Below the pieces are notes generated by a model that saw nothing but the letters and a program-made list of their open reading frames with translations, was not told where the DNA came from and did no database searches. Below, piece by piece: positions 29,001 through 33,059 of a stretch of DNA of 33,059 bases (its first letter is position 1; the number at the start of each line of letters is the position of its first letter). Both the position numbers and the translations under genes were made by a program. This stretch comes from Perkinsus olseni (taxonomy: Eukaryota; Perkinsozoa; Perkinsida). Location: NCBI GenBank assembly GCA_013115125.1, contig JABANN010000393.1, forward strand, positions 1 through 33,059, read 5' to 3'.

Positions 29001-31432
29001 CGAGCGTGTGGTATGGCTTTGGCCCTGATACAGTTCCGAAGGGAGCAGGAGGCAGAGCCCATCATCGACCAGATGGCCAACGACCAGGATGCCATCCTCC
29101 GTTACGGCGCTATGTTCATGACCGGCTTAGCGTAGGCAGCCTCGCCTCTGGCGGTGACGGTCCTTCATACAGCTCCTCAGTTACTGTGGCACGTCGCGGT
29201 CGTCGGCTATTCGTCGGCTCCTGCACTTCTCCGTCTCGGATGTGTCGGACGATGTCCGCAGAGCCGCTGTGATCTCCCTCGGTTTTGTCCTGTGCAACAG
29301 CCCCCATAGACTCCCTGGTGTACTGCGTCTGCTCAGCGAGAGTTACAACCCTCACGTGCGGTAGGCTAATATTCTTGACTTGCCAACATCGTACCACTTC
29401 TTCCCCAACTCGTAGGTATGCTGTCTGCTTGGCGATTGGCTTTGCTTGTGCTGGACAGGCGGACTCCAACCCTGATGCTGTGAAACTGGTAATATTAATC
29501 ATCATCTCTTCGATCATACCCATATCGTTCTCGAGGGTACTGCGTCCTGCTGTAGCTCTCTCACGGCCGTATCCTCTCCCATTGCTAGTACTGATTGTTA
29601 TGATCGGCCGGTGGTAGTACCCCTCTTCGCTGCCTCTTCCCTTCAGTTGGAGCCCCTCTTGAAGGATCGTACGGATTTCGTCCGCCAAGGGGCAGTCATT
29701 GGTATGGGCTTCTTATGCATGCAAACTAGTGCCGCCCAGGCCAATGGGGTGGCTACTAGGTTTAGAGCTGAGCTCATGAAGATAGCTACTGATAGACACC
29801 AGGATGTCTCCGTGCGGTAGCGAGTATCTTAGGTTCAACCACGCTCGCTACGGATACTGTCAGGTTCGGAGCAATCGTGGCTTTTGGTATCATGGACTGT
29901 GGTGGTCGTAACGAGACGGCCTCCTTCTTCAGCAAGGCGGGGACGCTCAGGATGGGTGCTGCTGTGGGCTTTGCCTTGTTCGCCCAGATGTGGTACGTAG
30001 GGAAGGGGTATCTTGAGGTTGACTCTGGTTCAACTCAAGGCGTATCTTTCGTGCGCGTCCTTGTTGCTCATAGTGGACGGGAAGGAGTGTTGAAGTCTTC
30101 TTATCTAGTTCTTCTGAGCTTACTCTGGAGTCCAGGGGATGAGCTATGCACCCACACGGGATTGTCGGCGATTGTTCTCCACCTCAGGTACTGGTATCCG
30201 CTGATCCTCTGTTTGAGTTTGAGCTTCTCCCCGACGGCGTTGATCGGTCTGAATGAAGACATGAAGATGCCGAAGATGTTCGCAGTCCAAAGTTTAGCGA
30301 AACCCTCGCAGTTTGCTTACCCCCCTCCAACTCAGCCAACGGTAGTACTGCCTCGCCATCCCACAGCAGTCCGGGGTTCAATCCCTGGCGTCGCCGTTTT
30401 TTATGGAATTTTCTCGCCAGGCGAAGTCTGATACCAAAAAGTCCACTATTTCTGTGAAGCTCTCGACCGCTCATAAGGCCGGCAAGAAGTCCACAGCGGC
30501 TACGAAGGGGGCCAAGTCGAAGCAGGTGGGTCGAGGTGACTTCCTATGGGGGTTGAACATCGCCATAATCTCAGACGCCCCCCTCTGCTTCGGAGATTGC
30601 CAAGCCGACTGAGATCTCCAGCGTGGCCGCTACAGCGGGTGGTACTACGGACCAGGTAGAAGGGTAGTTAGGGGAATGGTGGAGGGGACTTGCTGTGCTC
30701 GGCAGGCTTCTGAGGGCTCCGGAGCCGCGCCCATGGACGTCGATAAGAAGACTGGTGAGGGCAAGGCTGAGATCACCGAGGCGACCGAACAAACACTGTG
30801 AGCTTTCCGGGCTAACCACGTTCGGCGGGGGACTGCCTGTTTGTCAGATACAATCCCTCTCGTGTGGTACCAGCACAGGAGTCGAGCATAAGATTCTATC
30901 AAGCTGGGGAGATGATGCCGCCGAGAGGTGCCAGGAAGGAGCAGCAGAAGGTAGTGCTGGGGGCGGAGCGAAGCGTTGAATGTTTCCCTTTTTTGGTACT
31001 CCAGGTTCGATATTTGCCGGTGTTGTCCGACGGCACTCGCAGGTCTGGTTTCCTGATGCTGGATGACCTGTTCCCTGAGGAGCCCGAGGAAGTACGCGAC
31101 CTCATCACAGGGACTGTGCAGCGGGGATCGTTCCGTTTCAGATACTCACCTTCTCCGACCAGGTCACTGCCACCGCTTCGGATGGTAAGAAGGATGAGGA
31201 TAAGACGAAGACAGAGAACGTCGCCGCTGAGGAAGAAGGTTAGTTGGATGCCGAGGAGAGGCTGAAGGTTGATTGCGTTCTTTCAGGCGGCAAGTCAAAG
31301 ACTACTGATAAGCCTGATGATGGCGGGTCTAAGCCCTCTGGTAGGCCTTTCTGACCATGGTACGCGGGGTGATTCTTCTCCTCAGGAGAGGCGCAGCCAC
31401 CGGCGAGTTTCGATCTTCCCGATACTTTCTAA
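26040..31432 (+). CDS. PSMD1: 26S proteasome regulatory subunit RPN2 (PSMD1), 27 exons
   Basis: RPN2 is the large non-ATPase scaffold of the 19S base; it holds ubiquitin receptors and contacts RPN1/RPN10/RPN13. Exons: 26040-26215, 26263-26337, 26382-26512, 26561-26677, 26717-26827, 26879-26956, 27012-27123, 27172-27466, 27522-27617, 27722-27871, 28232-28444, 28500-28626, 28824-28927, 28995-29131, 29181-29360, 29416-29488, 29647-29816, 29864-29992, 30188-30341, 30421-30525, 30575-30655, 30706-30797, 30848-30950, 31005-31115, 31163-31238, 31287-31340, 31386-31432; total 1098 residues in frame (animal and yeast forms about 950). Landmarks: [33 protein letters not shown], the PC-repeat toroid up to [27 protein letters not shown], then [21 protein letters not shown] and NPSRVVPAQ. 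An alanine run sits in exon 11. The tail is Lys/Glu-rich, ending [11 protein letters not shown]. The donor of intron 8 is the least certain (G run at 27460-27467). Confidence 0.93.
27618..27721 (+). other. RPN2 intron 9, tRNA-like (Glu-type) remnant
   Basis: This 104-nt GT-AG intron is twice the usual length. From about 27640 it reads like a decayed tRNA-Glu: TAGTCCCAGCGTTTGGG resembles a D arm (box A), CTCTCAT resembles an anticodon loop (CTC), and GGTTCGATTCC is a perfect box B. A run of five T follows just before the acceptor TCGTCAG. Acceptor and T stems no longer pair fully, so it is a remnant or a SINE head, not a working tRNA. Confidence 0.5.
27872..28231 (+). other. RPN2 intron 10, 360 nt, content unknown
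   Basis: This is the longest intron seen in the window. The junction is secure: GVIHK joins [10 protein letters not shown]. The content includes a GC-rich start, a short GGGTTTCCAGACCC-like hairpin and an AT-rich TTCTGAATGCAAATTTCTGAA patch. I found no match elsewhere in the window, no clear snoRNA C/D or H/ACA box set and no open frame of note. Confidence 0.7.
29817..29863 (+). other. RPN2 intron 17 with inverted repeat at the 5' splice site
   Basis: The 47-nt intron starts with GTAGCGAG, whose exact reverse complement CTCGCTAC lies at 29844-29851. Between the arms is the recurrent motif GTATCTTAGGTT. The stem would expose a 19-base loop and bury the 5' splice site. Junction secure: SVR joins FGAIVAFG. 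Confidence 0.75.
29993..30187 (+). repeat. RPN2 intron 18: recurrent motif plus repeat B copy
   Basis: The 195-nt intron contains the motif GTATCTTGAGGTTGACTC at 30008, followed by GTTCAACTCAAG, which pairs back to CTTGAGGTTGA with one bulge. Next comes a copy of dispersed repeat B at 30059-30170, in the same orientation as the intergenic copy at 816-934. Exon junction (QMW joins YWYPLILC) is secure. Confidence 0.7.
30342..30420 (+). other. RPN2 intron 19 with tRNA-like box B and T-run
   Basis: The 79-nt intron holds GTCCGGGGTTCAATCCC, including a perfect box B (30375-30385) with a mostly paired T arm. GGCGTCGCC and a six-T run follow, the layout of a tRNA 3' half plus Pol III terminator. 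A D-loop-like AACGGTAGTA straddles the 5' splice site. No anticodon arm is recognisable. Confidence 0.5.
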
Positions 31433-32987
31433 TGCCCACTATGATGATGATGGGCTGCAGTGTTGTTGTGATGATGGTGATGAGTATACACTTCGTAAGG
31501 CAGTCGACTACTGTTTCCAACGACAGCGGCCTGGTTGAGTTGCACAGTCGGGATCGGAGGCCTAGGCTCGGCAAGTTGTATTGACCGAATGAGCGGCCCC
31601 GAGGTCAGCTCGGACCTGGTGAGTTGCGTGAAGGCAGCTACGAAAGGCTGTCATATATGCTTGTGGTAAGCATTGAATGCACGACGGGAGAAGCCACTCG
31701 GTTGGGGATAGGTATCCGACAGATGAAGCACCGTCGGTCGGTGGTGATTGGATAGTAGATTACGACGAGATTGAGGAAGGGGAAGGTGGGCCTGACTTTG
31801 CTATCGACCCTGAGGATAGCCTACTGACAGTGTAAGGCTGGAGGGGGGGCAAAGCGGGGAAGCGCTTGAGTCGAATCAGACAACGATTGGAGTCGTGCGC
31901 TTCCCGCCACGATTACCGTGGATTCCTAAGACGGTTTTGAAAGTTGGGCTTTCAAAAACCTGTTTTCGTGTCGATGAAGGCTGGTCGACTATCTCCCTAT
32001 TTTTGCACCAGTACTGCGACTGGGATGGGAAAGATAAAATCGTTACTTATACTGCCACTAAACTAGAATGACATATCGTCATTCTCCCCGCCGGGTGCTC
32101 TCAGGCGTAATGTCACCAGCGAGCCGCGAACCTACTATCTATCGTTGCAGAAGGGTCATCTTCTGACGGAAGATGGAGATGTTCTCGAGACGGGTGAGAG
32201 TCGGGACGACAGTGGCCTTCACGCGGACACCACAACGGTAACCTCGTATCGTGGGAGAATTGGTTCACTAAGGAATCGCACATCTGTCAGATAATTTCCC
32301 TGATCCCTCCCATGAAACTGGTCGATGTTGGATACATATCATGTGATGATATTCGTGGTGAGTTGGGGACGCTTTCCAAGCGGGGGAATTCACTCGACAA
32401 GAAGGGCGAATTGTAGAAAGGCTACTTGGACTTATCCGCCATCACTACCAGAACGCCACAGGCGATGAGTTTATGGGGAAATGCACTCACACTACGCCTC
32501 CCGGAAAAAAGGAAATCCATGCGCTGCAATGGTCGTGAGGCCGCCGAAACACTTGGCAGTTTAGTCATACTGCAAATCGGTAGAGCTTCGTGCAACTGTA
32601 GACGGTAGATAGAGAGTAGGCGAGAAGTTGTAGGCGTAGAAGGCTGTGACTGAGCTAGCACACTCGCAGAATGCGTGCCTGATGGGACGTAGCTTTGAAT
32701 ACCCCTCTACCTCCCGTTGCCTTGTCTGCTACAGAGGCCCGTCGCGCTGCCCAAAACTCTCAAGATCAGGGCTAGTGTGATCCAATCGGGTGCACGGCGT
32801 TGTCTACCCTCGATGCGTACCTCGTATTCACTGGGCTCGAACTCATACGACGGAACTTCTGTGGCGACAATCATCTCGCCTGCCCGAGGCGTGTATTCGG
32901 CTCTCTTTGCCGATGGCTCAACATGAGCATTACCTGGCAATAAGCGAGACGGATAGCCTCGGTCCAGCTACAAATAGCTGCACTTCA
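31433..32987. other. Region of 1.5 kb with scattered open stretches, no firm gene
   Basis: After RPN2 comes a GATGAT-rich patch, which may belong to the RPN2 3' flank. Several plus-strand stretches then look coding in composition but do not join into one model (next entry). From 32420 to 32987 I see no gene. An adapter-like string at 32573-32596 is reported as a finding. Confidence 0.4.
31677..32415 (+). CDS. Possible fragmented or spliced gene, unknown
   Basis: Three plus-strand open stretches follow each other. 31677-31835 is an ATG-started 52-codon acidic frame (GGDWIVDYDEIEEGEGG). About 31821-32069 is open without ATG and contains TCFRVDEGWSTISLFLHQY. About 32213-32415 is open and contains SWENWFTKESHICQIISL and MKLVDVGYISCDDIRG, followed by a GTGAGT-type donor. 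They look like exons of one protein, but I found no consistent set of splice phases. It may be a decaying gene or one whose introns I misjudged. Confidence 0.3.
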
Positions 32988-33059
32988 TACTCTGGGCGGG
33001 ACTTGAACCCGCAACCTTTGGATTAGAAGTCCAACGCTCTATCCGATTGAGCCACCAGA
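32988..33059 (-). tRNA. tRNA-Arg (anticodon UCU), 5' end cut by window
   Basis: Reads on the minus strand and lacks only its first two bases. The acceptor 3' strand is CCAGAGT with discriminator A, and the visible 5' strand is TCTGG. D arm, anticodon arm with loop CTTCTAA, variable loop and T arm are the same as in the copy at 20025 except for one D-loop and one T-loop base; the acceptor stem differs but with paired changes. Such compensating changes argue that both genes work. Confidence 0.95.

Noticed and set aside
31116-31141. 26-nt intron in the RPN2 tail
   Set aside because: Too short compared with all others; the acceptor at 31162 gives a 47-nt intron in the same frame.
1-33059. LTR elements, LINEs, DNA-transposon genes or viral fossils
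   Set aside because: No reverse transcriptase, integrase, capsid or transposase motifs and no long terminal repeats were seen on either strand.

Overview
This is a nuclear DNA segment from a single-celled eukaryote. The best fit is an alveolate of the Perkinsus / dinoflagellate neighbourhood. That is an inference from gene architecture and from the look of the proteins, not from a marker gene. Genes are close together and mostly split by many tiny GT-AG introns (typically 39-60 nt). UAA, UAG and UGA all end recognisable genes, so the code is standard. The GC content is moderate, and there is no operon structure, Shine-Dalgarno signal or CRISPR. I saw no reverse transcriptase, transposase or other mobile-element enzyme, and no viral fossil.

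Layout. 1-124 is a C/G homopolymer block that looks like a contig-edge artefact. 140-6829 is a run of minus-strand genes: a putative secreted protein, an ankyrin-repeat protein (1855-2943), an unknown 224-aa protein (3985-4969) and the beta subunit of mitochondrial succinyl-CoA ligase (5224-6829). On the plus strand follow an intronless isopenicillin-N-synthase-type 2-oxoglutarate/Fe(II) oxygenase (7818-8891), a low-complexity acidic protein with a PP1-docking-like motif (9016-10264) and a second ankyrin protein (11466-12812). On the minus strand are a 16-exon ABC1/ADCK/UbiB atypical kinase (13050-15741), an NPRL3/Npr3-like GATOR1 subunit (16203-19017) and a 77-aa unknown (19180-19528). A tRNA-Arg(UCU) sits at 20025. 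Next come an intronless 553-aa orphan (minus), a bromodomain + NET (BET-like) protein (22135-23736, minus) and, divergently, a 175-aa unknown. A plus-strand pair closes the coding part: a prolyl-4-hydroxylase-like dioxygenase (24891-25936) and the 27-exon proteasome subunit RPN2/PSMD1 (26040-31432). The last 1.5 kb holds scattered open stretches and a second tRNA-Arg(UCU) cut by the window end.

How they work together. The genes are mostly housekeeping: TCA cycle, proteasome, mitochondrial ADCK kinase, TORC1 amino-acid sensing, chromatin reading. They do not form a pathway cluster. Exon models for RPN2 (1098 aa), the ADCK kinase (569 aa) and several others were built by hand; every junction keeps frame and the totals divide by three.

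The most interesting signal lies in the introns. Lengths are bimodal: most are 39-67 nt and a minority 79-360 nt. Several long ones carry dispersed repeats that recur elsewhere in the window. One repeat lies in two introns in opposite orientations. Another is shared between an RPN2 intron and an intergenic region. Two RPN2 introns hold tRNA-like box-B sequences followed by T-runs. A short motif, GTATCTTAGGTTGACTC and relatives, recurs six times between 24.4 and 30.0 kb, three times inside introns and three times as degenerate tandem units upstream of the hydroxylase. One of these introns has a perfect 8-bp inverted repeat starting at its 5' splice site. This looks like a small, degraded, introner- or SINE-like population that has been growing introns.
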